Source: Imperialibacter sp964351395
Lineage (GTDB): Bacteria; Bacteroidota; Bacteroidia; Cytophagales; Cyclobacteriaceae
Length of the DNA stretch: 64,000 nucleotides
Direction of reading: 5' to 3'
Assembly: GCA_964351395.1 (NCBI GenBank)
Contig: CAYGOF010000003.1
Location: forward strand, 248,001-312,000
A model generated the notes under the pieces. That model saw nothing but the letters and a program-made list of their open reading frames with translations. It was not told the origin of the DNA and ran no database searches. The position numbers and the translations under genes are program-made. Below, in pieces: positions 51,338 to 61,178 of the stretch. Numbering within the stretch: position 1 is the stretch's first letter; every line of letters starts with the position of its first letter.

Positions 51338-52431
51338 ACATCTATCAAAAAGCGAGCTGGCCAGCCTTTGAATGGAGGGAGGAGCAACTAACCCCCCTTT
51401 TGGGTAACGTACGCCATTTGCAGGGAAAGCTGGTGGGCAAAATGGAATCGCTGGGATTTGTGCTACAAAACGAAGCCGTGCTGGAAACACTCACTTTAGA
51501 TGTACTCAAGTCAACAGAAATAGAGGGGCAAGTCCTGAATCCTCAGCAAGTGCGGTCTTCTGTAGCTCGTCGTTTAGGTATGGACATATCCGGTTTGGTG
51601 CCGTCTGACCGGGATGTGGACGGCGTAGTTGACATGATGCTGGACGCAACCCAGCAGTACAACTCGCCTTTGACCAAAGATAAATTATTCGCCTGGCATA
51701 GCTCCCTGTTTCCTACTGGCAGAAGCGGTATGTACAAAGTGAGAGTGGGCGACTGGCGAGATGATTCCACTGGGCCCATGCAGGTGGTGTCGGGCGCACT
51801 CGGCAAGGAAAAAGTCCATTTTGAAGCACCTCCGGCCACGCATGTTGATAACGAAATGGATAGGTTCCTTCTATGGTTTAATGAAAACGACAAAAATGAC
51901 CCTGTTGTGAAAGCGGCCACGGCACACCTGTGGTTTGTCACTATTCACCCATTTGAGGACGGTAATGGTAGAATAGCCAGGGCAATTGCCGATATGTTGC
52001 TAGCCAGGGCCGACGGCATACCCCAAAGGTTTTACAGTATGTCAGCGCAGATAAGGAAACAGAGAAAGGAGTATTACGACATACTGGAAACAACACAGCA
52101 GGGTGATTTAGATATCACGAGCTGGCTCTACTGGTTTCTGACCTGTTTGCTTAACGCACTCAACGCCTCATATGATGTGCTGGATACGGTTATATTCAAG
52201 CACACCTTCTGGAGCAAGAATTCCCTTTCGATCGATAACAAACGGCAGAAGTTGATGCTGGACAAACTGATGGATGGCTTCGAGGGCAAACTCACCACTT
52301 CTAAGTGGGCGAAAATAACCGGTTGCTCTCCCGATACAGCCTTACGTGACATACAGGACCTGATAACAAAACAGATACTACAAAAGGCAGAAGGGGGAGG
52401 AAGAAGTACTAGCTACCAGCTATTTGAATAG
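51319..52431 (+). CDS. Fic-family AMP-transferase with N-terminal inhibitory motif
   Basis: A 370-residue protein. Residues 1-50 and 51-110 match the DUF4172-type N-terminal region with inhibitory helix motif S-x-x-x-E-G (Ser65 to Gly70, KSTEIEGQ). The Fic core follows with the flap around 155-170 and HPFEDGNGRIAR (210-221), where His210 is catalytic. The C-terminal part (about 300-370, TSKWAKITGCSPDTALRDIQDLITKQIL) looks like a winged helix. It probably transfers AMP to a protein and is autoinhibited. The ATG lies within a repeated inverted repeat array, suggesting autoregulation. Confidence 0.95.
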   Translation: MRRLLPYIYQKASWPAFEWREEQLTPLLGNVRHLQGKLVGKMESLGFVLQNEAVLETLTLDVLKSTEIEGQVLNPQQVRSSVARRLGMDISGLVPSDRDVDGVVDMMLDATQQYNSPLTKDKLFAWHSSLFPTGRSGMYKVRVGDWRDDSTGPMQVVSGALGKEKVHFEAPPATHVDNEMDRFLLWFNENDKNDPVVKAATAHLWFVTIHPFEDGNGRIARAIADMLLARADGIPQRFYSMSAQIRKQRKEYYDILETTQQGDLDITSWLYWFLTCLLNALNASYDVLDTVIFKHTFWSKNSLSIDNKRQKLMLDKLMDGFEGKLTTSKWAKITGCSPDTALRDIQDLITKQILQKAEGGGRSTSYQLFE

Positions 52432-52492
52432 CTCATCTATTGTTTGACATATGGCAGCGTCAAGGAAAAAACAGCTTAAATTAGAAGGAAAA

Positions 52493-52520
52493 CCACCCAC
52501 CCAATAGTTTGGGTAGGTGG
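52493..52520. terminator. Hairpin between convergent Fic and MCP-like genes
   Basis: CCACCCACCCAA (52493-52504) pairs with TTGGGTAGGTGG (52509-52520), 12 bp with one mismatch, loop TAGT. On the minus strand a T4 follows, so it can end the MCP-like transcript; the plus-strand tail is poorer. Confidence 0.65.
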
Positions 52521-52597
52521 CCAAAAGCTTTTCACCTTATCTTTTCACAAGGCACGAAAATGAAAAAGTCCAAATTGCCGTTTACCTGCACGAATAA

Positions 52598-53959
52598 TTA
52601 GTTATTAACCAAAAGGTAATTCAGCTCGAAAGACTTGCTCTGCATTTCGTCGGCAATGACTTTGATCTTCTCAAACTCACTCATGCTCTGCTGCGAGCTG
52701 TCGTTGATATTGTTGATCGCCATACTGATTTGCTCGGCACTGATCTTTTGCTGCTCTGCTGCTACAGAAACCTCTTCTATAAGCCTGTGGATTTTCTGGA
52801 AACCTGGAATAATCTCCACAAAGCTAGTTCCCAGCTGCTCGGTAATTTCCCTGGATTTGCTGGACAACATATTGATGTCATTGGCAGCATCCGTACTTCT
52901 CGTCGCCAACTTCCTGATTTCACCCGCCACAACTGCAAAGCCCTTGCCAGCTACACCTGCGTTTGCCGCTTCCACCGCAGCATTCAGGGCAAGTAAATTC
53001 GTTTGACGTGCAATTTCTTCCACGATGGAAATTTTCGTTGAAATCTCTCGAATGGCGGCAATACTGTCTCGGATCAGAGAGTCGTTTTTATGAACAATCG
53101 ACTCGATTTCTTTGGAATCAGACACCGCATTGTTCGCATTTGCATAGCTCTGCTCAATGTTGGCCAGCATTTCTTCTACTGCAGCTGAAACTTCTTCTAT
53201 AGAAGCGGCATTTGAAGAAATTTGATTGGATAAGGCTGACACAGCGCTGTTGCTATTATTACTTGTGTTCGACAAGGAGCCAGCGACATTTTCAACGGTG
53301 CTAAGAATATTTATCATCTGATCCTTCTCAACAAGTGAACTGTTGAGCTTCAACATGTGATAAGTTTCGTTCTCAAACCGGTATGCCCAAAAACCACATA
53401 TCCCAAACATCGCCGCAGCAAGAGAGGCATGGAAGATAAATGTCTCCAGGTTCATATAGTCCAGTTGTGTAAAATAGACGCCCTCATACCCTTTGTAAAA
53501 TTGTAGAAGAGCAAAGGTAGCGTGATGCGCCACCACGATAAGCGTCAGTGGTATTTGTAGCTTCCAATTTCTGAAACTAATCAACAAAGCAGCACCAATA
53601 AATGCGAAAAAGTGCATTTCGAACATCCCGTGCATTTGATAGATAAATTGCGCCATGAAGATGGCCGCCGTCGCACTAAATACGTATTGGTAAAGATCCC
53701 TTTTCGGTAATAGCTTTTTACTAATGTAAACAGCCAAAAAGTTGAGCGACCCTACACCCGCCCCCACAATCCATGTCTCGTATTTCACACTGATACATAG
53801 GCCAAACACAAAGTACAAGCCAAGAATGACCCACATGTGTCTGTCAGACTCCTCCCTAAAGACATTCAGGTAGTCAGCATTTTTTTCCTTGAGCTCTACT
53901 TTTTCATCACTGGTAATTTCTACTCTAGCTTCCATAATTTTTCCATTTTTTGATATCAA
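52598..53959 (-). CDS. Methyl-accepting-chemotaxis-like receptor with multi-helix membrane domain
   Basis: A 453-residue protein. Residues about 35-205 contain six hydrophobic segments with conserved-looking His residues (MHGMFEMHFFAFIGAALL, VVAHHATFALLQFY, FHASLAAAMFG). There is no periplasmic sensor domain and no recognisable HAMP. Residues about 230-440 are a coiled-coil signalling domain with the hairpin-like IARQTNLLALNAAVEAAN and GFAVVAGEIRKLATRS. Signals probably pass from the membrane domain to the cytoplasmic coil. It overlaps the upstream thioredoxin-fold gene by 4 bp (ATGA). An alternative start is the ATG at 53935. Confidence 0.9.
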   Translation of the reverse strand: MISKNGKIMEARVEITSDEKVELKEKNADYLNVFREESDRHMWVILGLYFVFGLCISVKYETWIVGAGVGSLNFLAVYISKKLLPKRDLYQYVFSATAAIFMAQFIYQMHGMFEMHFFAFIGAALLISFRNWKLQIPLTLIVVAHHATFALLQFYKGYEGVYFTQLDYMNLETFIFHASLAAAMFGICGFWAYRFENETYHMLKLNSSLVEKDQMINILSTVENVAGSLSNTSNNSNSAVSALSNQISSNAASIEEVSAAVEEMLANIEQSYANANNAVSDSKEIESIVHKNDSLIRDSIAAIREISTKISIVEEIARQTNLLALNAAVEAANAGVAGKGFAVVAGEIRKLATRSTDAANDINMLSSKSREITEQLGTSFVEIIPGFQKIHRLIEEVSVAAEQQKISAEQISMAINNINDSSQQSMSEFEKIKVIADEMQSKSFELNYLLVNN

Positions 53960-54570
53960 TCTGCATGTCGTTCCAGCGGGCAGCCATAAGCGGTGAAGGC
54001 CGTTGCCGGGAAATAGAATTGGCTTTTTACTAACAAAGAATCAATGGCTATCTGCGCATAACTTGTCACCGCATTGGTGCAGTAGCGTGATTGATTATAA
54101 TTGCCCCTGTAATAAATACTGTTGGCCTCGTCCAGCAATACAATTTGAGGAGTCGCATATACCCCCATGGCCTTCGCAATCGTCTTATCTTCATCGGCAA
54201 TCAAGGTGACATTAAGCTTTTTAAGGTAGTCAAGGTCGCGTTGAGAAATACCTTCGAGGGTCTCCTGAACCACCGCATAGCACTCAAATTCGCCACTATA
54301 ATTCTTTAAAAGCTCCTTGTATGTAGTGAAATTGAACTTCGAACAGGGGCAGTTAGGATTATAGAAATGGATAAACTTCTTTTTGCCCTCATTGAAATTT
54401 TCCAAACTAACAAACTCCCCGATAGGCACTTCCTTGTAGTCTTCAGGCACTGGCGTTGGGAGCCAATACTGTAACTCCTGAGTATAAAAGATATAGCCTA
54501 TGCAAGTGATAATTAGCGTCAATGAAGCCAACGCCAATAAGCTCCTTTTCATCGTTTTGCTATACATCAT
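53956..54570 (-). CDS. Membrane-anchored thioredoxin-fold protein
   Basis: A 204-residue protein with an N-terminal anchor (about 10-30; LLALASLTLIITCIGYIFY) and a thioredoxin-like domain: KFIHFYNPNCPCSKFNF with CPC in place of CxxC (about 73-76), and ATPQIVLLDE with the cis-Pro. A C-terminal YCTNAV Cys and a terminal GCPLERH Cys are additional. The redox role is uncertain because of the CPC site. Translationally coupled (4-bp overlap) to the MCP-like receptor downstream, so the two products may act together. Confidence 0.82.
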   Translation of the reverse strand: MMYSKTMKRSLLALASLTLIITCIGYIFYTQELQYWLPTPVPEDYKEVPIGEFVSLENFNEGKKKFIHFYNPNCPCSKFNFTTYKELLKNYSGEFECYAVVQETLEGISQRDLDYLKKLNVTLIADEDKTIAKAMGVYATPQIVLLDEANSIYYRGNYNQSRYCTNAVTSYAQIAIDSLLVKSQFYFPATAFTAYGCPLERHAD

Positions 54571-55192
54571 TTCTTATTTTGATTTATGTTCAATACGCTC
54601 TTTATGGGTCACTCAAAAACTCAAAGCCTTCTCTTTCAAAATCATACACACCTGCATTTGTAAAGAGAATCCTGCCATCCATTTGTGATTCACCTGCTCT
54701 TAAGAAGCATTAAGCATCAGGCAGGTCGCATCTAATGACATCAAATATATAGGGGATCTGGGGGCCAGTAAATCAGGTCATCAACTGAATTATCACTAAG
54801 TGAAAACCCTGAGACCTAGCCTCAGTATTGACCTACCTTCAGGAAAAATACTACTTTGGTGCTGCATCAAACAGGAAGGTTGCTCATTGCACAACATTGG
54901 CGAGCTTATTGCCCATGAGTGCTCCTTTTGGTGAAAAAAATAACTGACCAATTATGACGACTTAAAAAGCAGATACTTGAGCGGGAAAAATTTCGTGGCA
55001 GTTAGCATGAAAATCATAGCTTCCAGTTTGAAATTAGGCCGTTTCTCAATCCTCTGAAATTCAATTCAAAACATTCTTGGAGGCAATCGACCAAAAGGAA
55101 TTGGGCGCAGTTGGAATACTGAACCAAAAAAGAAGTACCTTACACGGAAATACACTTTTTCACATCGGGAAGAAGATCAAAATAAAATCAAC
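54571..55192. other. 622-bp intergenic region
   Basis: No gene that I can support on either strand. Small frames overlap the end of the preceding gene's promoter area but have no coding character. I see no repeats or terminators. Confidence 0.55.
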
Positions 55193-55378
55193 ATGAGTAT
55201 TGTAAGAAGCTGGCGGGAAATTAAAGTAATGATGAAGTGGAGATTTCCTGATCTCAGCGATGCAGACTTCGATTTCGTGGAAGGCACTAAAGAAAGCATG
55301 CTCGATAAACTGAGTGCTAAGCTGGATAAAACAAGATCCGAACTGGAATCACTTTTTGCCGAGCTTCAAAAGTACTAG
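55193..55378 (+). CDS. CsbD-like small stress protein
   Basis: A 61-residue protein resembling CsbD/YjbJ: a short N-terminal W-x-x-I-K segment, WRFPDLSDADFDFVEGTKESMLDKLSAKLDKTRSELESLF. The D-L-x-x-x-D...EG pattern and helical C-terminus match the family, which is stress-induced in other bacteria. The first half is slightly unusual (MMKWRFP), so family membership is tentative. Monocistronic. Confidence 0.7.
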   Translation: MSIVRSWREIKVMMKWRFPDLSDADFDFVEGTKESMLDKLSAKLDKTRSELESLFAELQKY

Positions 55379-55697
55379 CCTTCCCTGGCTTACTACTACC
55401 CCCCTCCAAATATACAATTCACGGATTTCGTTTTGTTAACGGATATAGGTTAGCTGATTTTTTCTATCCAACCAGCAGAAAAGACCTCCAAGAAGGCTTG
55501 TATTAACAATTCAGCGCCTTATTGTGTTAACATGAAGGTTTTGCCATGTCGAAATTTAAGTGTAACAGGTAAGTTATTTTTATGATAAACGGACTGTTTT
55601 GCTTTCATTTGGTAGTAACTTCAAACCTCAACAACAAGTTTTTTAGGCAATCAAACGTTAGATACTCGCTATGCTTTTTTAAATAAATCCACTCTCC
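55379..55697. other. 319-bp intergenic region
   Basis: AT-rich promoter region of the M16 peptidase gene; two GTTAAC sites lie about 95 bp apart (55434 and 55527 areas). No gene. Confidence 0.45.
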
Positions 55698-58559
55698 ATG
55701 AAAAAACTACTACTCATTTGCCTGGTCATGTTCTTTGTGACAAGCATCCAGGCACAGACAAAACTGATCGAAAAGGTCACCAAAAAAGGTGATGAAATGG
55801 TCATTCCCTATGAAAAATACCAGCTGGCCAATGGACTAACGCTGATCATACACGAAGACCATTCCGATCCATTGGTGCACGTTGATGTTACTTACCATGT
55901 CGGTTCAGCCAGGGAGGAACTGACCAAATCAGGCTTTGCACACTTTTTTGAGCACATGATGTTCCAGGGGTCAGATAATGTGGCCGACGAGGAACACTTC
56001 AAAATAGTGACTGAATCTGGCGGCACCCTTAATGGTAGTACCAGCCGCGACCGCACCAATTACTACGAAACAGTACCCAGCAATCAGCTGGAAACCATGC
56101 TCTGGCTTGAAGCCGATCGTATGGGCTTCTTTCTTGATGCAGTCACTAACAAAAAGTTTGAAATTCAACGGGCAACCGTAAAAAACGAAAAAGGTCAGAG
56201 TGTGCTTAATGCACCTTATGGCATGTGGAACGAAAAAACTATCGCTGCGGTGTATCCTTATGGTCACCCCTATTCATGGTCGACTATTGGCCTTTTGGAA
56301 GACCTGGACAGAGCAGACCTGGACGATCTTAAGAACTTCTTTTTGCGTTGGTATGGACCGAACAACGCATCAGTTACAGTAGGTGGCGATGTAGACCCGA
56401 AGAAAGTAGTAACACTAGTAGAAAAATATTTCGGAAGCATCCCAAGAGGACCAGAAGTTGAAAAAATGAACCTGGCTGCTCCGGTAATTCCTTCTGACCG
56501 CTACATTTCCCATGTCGACAACAATATCCGTTTCCCAGCCCTCATGTTTACTTACCCCACGGTGCCAAATATGCACCCGGACGAAGCGGCGCTTGACTGT
56601 TTGTCAGAAATTTTGGGAACAGGTCAAAGCTCTTATTTCTTCAAAAAATTTGTGCTGACGCAAAAAGCCATTCAGGCTTCTGTTTTCCACCCTGCAGCCG
56701 AACTTGCTGGTGAGTTCACCATGTTTGTATTGCCCTACCCTGGTCAAACATTGGCAGACTTTGAAACTGAAATGCGTCAGATACTTGATGAGTTTGCCAA
56801 AAACGGTGTAAGCGAAGACGATCTAAAAAAATTTAAGGCTAATCGTGAATCGAGCAGCATCAATGGCCTGGCAAGTGTAAGTGGCAAGGTCTCCCGATTG
56901 GCCCAATACCAATTCATGTTTGGCAACCCCAATATGATCAACAAAGATTTGCAGCGCTACCTCGATATCACTGCAGAGGATGTGATGCGGGTTTTCAATA
57001 AATATATTTATAATAAGCCAGGTGTCATCCTGAGTTATCTGCCCAACGCTGAAACTGCTCCTGCTAAACCAGACAACTTTGAGAAGCCTACCAGTGGTGA
57101 CAATCCATTTCCAAAAACGGATTACACAGGCCTTACCTATAAAAAGCCAACGAACGAATCGTTCGACAGGAGCAAAAGACCAGTGTCTGGTTCCAGCCCG
57201 CTGGTGAAAGTACCAGAGTTTTGGGAAACCAAATTCGACAATGGCATCAAGGTTATAGGTACAAAAAGCAACGAGATCCCCACCGTTGCCATACAGTTGA
57301 CACTTTCAGGTGGCCACAAGTTTGATGCAGCAGACCCTAAAAAAAGTGGTTTGGCGCAAATCACTGCTTCTATGATGGATGAGTCGACTCAAAACTACAC
57401 TGCAGAAGCTATGCAGGAAGAGCTTAGAAAAATTGGTAGTAGCATCAATATCTACGCCAACCAAAGTTCCACAGTCATAAGCATCAACACGCTAAAAAAG
57501 AACCTTGACAAAACGCTGGCACTCGCTGAAGAGAAACTCTTGAGGCCTGGTTTTCAGCAAGTCGATTTCGACCGGGTGATCAAGCAGCAGATGGAGGGAA
57601 TCAAAGCAAATCAGCAAGACCCATCAGCGATTGCAGAGCAAGTATTTGATCGATTGCTGTACGGTGATGAGCATATTTTCTCCGTGCCAACAGAGGGAAT
57701 TGAGGAAACAGTAGCCAATATCACGCTTGATGATGTAAAGGCCTTCTACAACAAGTACTACTCGCCTAACCTGGCAGAGTTAGTGATTGTGGGCGATGTA
57801 GACCAAAAGGAAATCCTGCCTAAACTAGGCTTTCTGAAGAGCTGGCCTAACAAGAAGGTGGCACTACCAACCCTTCCTACAGCAAAGCCTGGTGACAAAA
57901 CCAAAATTTACCTTGTCGACAAGCCCAATGCGCCTCAATCGCAAATTCGTGTAGGCAAAATGACAGACCTGAAATATGATGCCACTGGGGATTATTTCAA
58001 GTCTTATCTTATGAATTACCCATTGGGCGGAGCTTTTAATAGCCGCATTAACCTCAACCTGAGAGAAGACAAAGGCTGGACTTACGGTGCCGGCGCCTAT
58101 TTTAGCTCAACCGAGGAGCCCGGTCCTTACCAGGCTTATGGTGGCGTTTTGGCAACTGCTACTGATAGCGCTGTCGTGGAATTCATGAAAGAGATCACTG
58201 AATTCAGGGAAAAAGGCATCACAGATGATGAGCTTACATTCATGAGAAACTCAGTAGGGCAGCGTGATGCAAGAAGCTACGAAACGCCAGGTCAAAAGGC
58301 AGGCTTCCTTCGCAGGATCGCTCATTACAACCTCGACAAGAGCTATGTAGATCAGCAGACTAAAATCATCAATACTATCACTAAGGAAGAGATCAACCAA
58401 CTGGCTAAAAAATACCTCGACGAAGACAGCATGTACATCCTGGTTGTGGGTGATGGTGCCACAAATCGCGAAAAGCTGGAGCAGCTCGGCTACGAAGTGG
58501 TAGAGCTTGATGCCAAAGGGGATGTCATTGACAAAAACTCTATTAAAGTAGACAAGTAA
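55698..58559 (+). CDS. M16-family (pitrilysin/PqqL-like) zinc metallopeptidase
   Basis: A 953-residue protein with signal peptide (LLLICLVMFFVTSIQAQ). The first M16 half has HFFEH (His82, Glu85, His86) and a downstream Glu in VKNEKGQSV, forming the inverted zinc motif. The second half begins about 500 (SGGHKFDAADPKKSGLAQI) and lacks the HxxEH, as expected for the inactive partner domain. It cleaves peptides inside a closed clamshell in the periplasm. It has a strong terminator immediately after. Confidence 0.95.
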   Translation: MKKLLLICLVMFFVTSIQAQTKLIEKVTKKGDEMVIPYEKYQLANGLTLIIHEDHSDPLVHVDVTYHVGSAREELTKSGFAHFFEHMMFQGSDNVADEEHFKIVTESGGTLNGSTSRDRTNYYETVPSNQLETMLWLEADRMGFFLDAVTNKKFEIQRATVKNEKGQSVLNAPYGMWNEKTIAAVYPYGHPYSWSTIGLLEDLDRADLDDLKNFFLRWYGPNNASVTVGGDVDPKKVVTLVEKYFGSIPRGPEVEKMNLAAPVIPSDRYISHVDNNIRFPALMFTYPTVPNMHPDEAALDCLSEILGTGQSSYFFKKFVLTQKAIQASVFHPAAELAGEFTMFVLPYPGQTLADFETEMRQILDEFAKNGVSEDDLKKFKANRESSSINGLASVSGKVSRLAQYQFMFGNPNMINKDLQRYLDITAEDVMRVFNKYIYNKPGVILSYLPNAETAPAKPDNFEKPTSGDNPFPKTDYTGLTYKKPTNESFDRSKRPVSGSSPLVKVPEFWETKFDNGIKVIGTKSNEIPTVAIQLTLSGGHKFDAADPKKSGLAQITASMMDESTQNYTAEAMQEELRKIGSSINIYANQSSTVISINTLKKNLDKTLALAEEKLLRPGFQQVDFDRVIKQQMEGIKANQQDPSAIAEQVFDRLLYGDEHIFSVPTEGIEETVANITLDDVKAFYNKYYSPNLAELVIVGDVDQKEILPKLGFLKSWPNKKVALPTLPTAKPGDKTKIYLVDKPNAPQSQIRVGKMTDLKYDATGDYFKSYLMNYPLGGAFNSRINLNLREDKGWTYGAGAYFSSTEEPGPYQAYGGVLATATDSAVVEFMKEITEFREKGITDDELTFMRNSVGQRDARSYETPGQKAGFLRRIAHYNLDKSYVDQQTKIINTITKEEINQLAKKYLDEDSMYILVVGDGATNREKLEQLGYEVVELDAKGDVIDKNSIKVDK

Positions 58560-58580
58560 AATCTACTTCAACAATACAGA

Positions 58581-58610
58581 AAGGCCATTCGAAAGAGTGG
58601 CCTTTTTTTT
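58581..58610 (+). terminator. Intrinsic terminator of the M16 gene
   Basis: AAGGCCATTC (58581-58590) pairs with GAGTGGCCTT (58595-58604) with one G-T wobble and a GAAA tetraloop, followed by T8 (58603-58610). It is 22 bp after the stop codon. Confidence 0.93.
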
Positions 58611-58731
58611 GTTTCCGTTTCTCACTTCGAACTACTGAAAGATCAAAGGCCTTCTAGTGTTTTTGCCCTTACACAAGGCTTTCCTTAATCAACATCTCAG
58701 GAAATTTTGATTGAACAATACTGTATATTGA

Positions 58732-60189
58732 ATGACATCTACCATTCAATGCCCAATGATCTACAGAAAAGAATATAAATGGAGCATTTCTTTCGCAGCT
58801 TTATTGCTTTGCCTTAGTTCAGCAGCACAACAAAGCGCTGACTCAGTCTACTTTACGACAGGGCTTAAGATTGGCGAAGTCACTGCTTCATCAGTTGTGA
58901 TCTGGACAAGGTTGTGCGCTAGCCGAATACCAGTAGCAGTTTATCACCAACAAAAGGGAGCTCCGTTCAAAAGTCCTATCGACTTCGACGAAACAATGCC
59001 CGTCAACAATATGGAAGGCGCTGTAGAAGGATCCTTCGGGCAAGTAAAAATAGTACTAAAAGAGGCTGAGGGCCCTGCTATTGAAAGCAGCTGGGAGTAT
59101 GTTTCAGCTTATAAAGACTTTACCATCAAGAATGAGTTTAAGGGGCTGAGACCGAATACAGTCTATTCTTTATTGGTTCAAGGCAGAAAACAAGAGGGGT
59201 CACCTATCACTGCGATAACGAGCACCTTCTCTACAGCGCCTTCACCAGATGACATAGTGCCAGTGCTCTTTACTTCTTCCACCTGTCAGTACTACTGGTC
59301 GTTCGACGATGCTGTACGAGGGTTCAAGATTTACGATAGCATGGCAAAACTGAACCCGGCCTTTCATTGCCAAACGGGTGACTATGTATACTACGACAAA
59401 CCTGGCCCGATGGCCAATACGATCGAGCTCGCCAGGCACAAGTGGCATGCCATGAACTCCTGGCCATCTCTTAAAGAATTCTTCGAGCAAACGCCCCTTT
59501 ACCTGCAAAAGGATGATCATGACCTATTAAAAGATGATGCCACTCCCTATTCGAGCCCGTTTGGTGAGCTGACTTTCGACGACGGGCTGCTTATTTGGAG
59601 AGAGCAGACACCGATAATAGGGAGCCCCTACCGCACGGTTCGCTGGGGCAAAGACCTTCAAGTGTGGATGGTGGAAGTACGTGAGTTTCGCAGCGACAAC
59701 AAGGCCCCTGACGGAATAAATAAAACGATTTGGGGGCAAGAGCAAATTGACTGGTTCAAGCAAACAGTTGAGGCATCTGATGCTACTTTTAAAGTCCTTG
59801 TTTCCCCGATACCCATTGTTGGCCCTGATCGGGCCCAAGGTAAAATCGACAATCATTCGAATCAATCTTTTCAAACAGAAGGAGAATGGCTTCGGCAATA
59901 CCTGGCAGACCAAAAGGTGCTCGTAATCAATGGCGACCGGCACTGGCAATATGTTTCGGTTGATCCAAAAACGGGTCTTTGGGAGTTCAGTCAGGGTCCC
60001 ACCAGCGATTCGCACGCACAGGGCTGGAATCCCGACGATATAAAGCCCGAACATAAATTTTTACGGGTGAAAGGAGGTTTTCTAACCACTCAGGTCTATC
60101 GAGAAGCTGGTGTCCCCCTCATTAAATTCTCGCATCACAATGTCGATGGAAAAGTAGTGCATGAGCAGGTAATTGGCTCGAGCAATTGA
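58732..60189 (+). CDS. PhoD-like alkaline phosphatase/phosphodiesterase
   Basis: A 485-residue secreted protein (signal SISFAALLLCLSSAAQQ; an alternative ATG 8 codons in removes the leading MTSTIQCP). An N-terminal Ig-like PhoD_N domain (about 35-165) precedes the metallophosphatase domain: CQYYWSFDDAVRGF, NPAFHCQTGDYVYYD (Asp ligand), LQKDDHDLLKDDATP (Asp-His), and VINGDRHWQY (His pair). It hydrolyses phosphate mono- or diesters outside the cytoplasm, requiring metals. It stands alone downstream of the M16 terminator. Confidence 0.93.
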   Translation: MTSTIQCPMIYRKEYKWSISFAALLLCLSSAAQQSADSVYFTTGLKIGEVTASSVVIWTRLCASRIPVAVYHQQKGAPFKSPIDFDETMPVNNMEGAVEGSFGQVKIVLKEAEGPAIESSWEYVSAYKDFTIKNEFKGLRPNTVYSLLVQGRKQEGSPITAITSTFSTAPSPDDIVPVLFTSSTCQYYWSFDDAVRGFKIYDSMAKLNPAFHCQTGDYVYYDKPGPMANTIELARHKWHAMNSWPSLKEFFEQTPLYLQKDDHDLLKDDATPYSSPFGELTFDDGLLIWREQTPIIGSPYRTVRWGKDLQVWMVEVREFRSDNKAPDGINKTIWGQEQIDWFKQTVEASDATFKVLVSPIPIVGPDRAQGKIDNHSNQSFQTEGEWLRQYLADQKVLVINGDRHWQYVSVDPKTGLWEFSQGPTSDSHAQGWNPDDIKPEHKFLRVKGGFLTTQVYREAGVPLIKFSHHNVDGKVVHEQVIGSSN

Positions 60190-60397
60190 CAATGTAGGCA
60201 TGCTAGCTGAGGTATATTCTGAGGTCGATTGAAATATCCGCAGTAGATAGTCGGCATTTAATTAAACCGATTACAATGATGAAGGCACCCGGGTTAATTT
60301 TAAAAATTCATTTTTGGATGTATAACTTGATAGGCTTAGTATATTGACGTACTCACTAGATGAAAATTCTTTTTTGTTCCTTAAGCAATGAAAATAA

Positions 60398-60784
60398 ATG
60401 GCCTACGATAATTTGATGTTTTTTCATTTGGCAACGGTGGTTCCCTGCTTCCTCATAGGGACGATGTTGTTTCTAATAGCAAAGGGAACAAAAACGCATG
60501 TCTATTTTGGTAGAATCTATATGATTTTGATGATGATTACTGCGCTCATCACCCTGTTTATGCCTGCGAAAGTTGGCCCCACCATTTTGAGCCATTTCGG
60601 TTGGATTCATTGCTTCAGCTTTTTAACCATCTATACAGTACCCACTGCCTATTGGGCAATCAAAAAAGGAAATGTTAAAGCGCATAAGAGAAAAATGATC
60701 TTGCTGTATTTTGGAGCCATCATCATTGCTGGCGGATTTACTTTTTCACCAGGAAGATATTTATATAAAGTATTTTTTGGGTGA
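60398..60784 (+). CDS. DUF2306-like membrane protein
   Basis: A 128-residue protein with four hydrophobic helices (about 8-28, 38-58, 66-86, 100-120). FFHLATVVPCFLIGTMLF and HVYFGRIYMILM fit the DUF2306 pattern of conserved His and Gly-Arg. Function unknown in the family; ubiquinone or redox roles have been guessed. Monocistronic. Confidence 0.88.
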   Translation: MAYDNLMFFHLATVVPCFLIGTMLFLIAKGTKTHVYFGRIYMILMMITALITLFMPAKVGPTILSHFGWIHCFSFLTIYTVPTAYWAIKKGNVKAHKRKMILLYFGAIIIAGGFTFSPGRYLYKVFFG

Positions 60785-61178
60785 CAATGCAGAAAACCCT
60801 GCTGTTCGGGATTTGTAATCCCGAAGGCCTATGCTAGGGTCTGTGACCCGATTAATTCTTATCATCTTTCACTTCGCCAATGGTCTCGCGCTCGACACTA
60901 ATGGCATTAATAGGATGAATAAGATTGACTATCATCATATGAAACCAGTAAGAGCCGATCTGGCAGACAATCCAGACGTTTAACTGCATAGTAGCGACAG
61001 AAATAACAGCTATCAAAGTGTAATAATTGATATATTAGTTGAATGAGGCGCTACAAACGCAAGTCTCGCCAGCCCTCCCGGGCGGGTAGCTGTTGCAAAC
61101 AGTGGACTTTGCGGCTTGAGCGCACAAAATGATAGACCGAGACTAACTGTCAATATTTTCACTTTAGAATTGATTTTG
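60785..61178. other. 394-bp intergenic region with paired hairpins
   Basis: No gene; the double hairpin (60805-60849) is listed separately. Later GCCCTCCCGGGCGGG (61068-61082) forms a GC-rich inverted repeat similar to one at 8230. Confidence 0.5.
60805..60849. repeat. Two adjacent hairpins with TGT loops
   Basis: TTCGGGATT-TGT-AATCCCGAA (60805-60825) and GGGTC-TGT-GACCC (60837-60849). The same loop TGT in both is striking; the first resembles the GGATTTGTAATCC element found scattered in many Bacteroidetes genomes. Confidence 0.65.

Noticed and set aside
59527..60054. 175-codon minus-strand frame
   Set aside because: Shadow of the PhoD-like gene, which has clear metal-site motifs.
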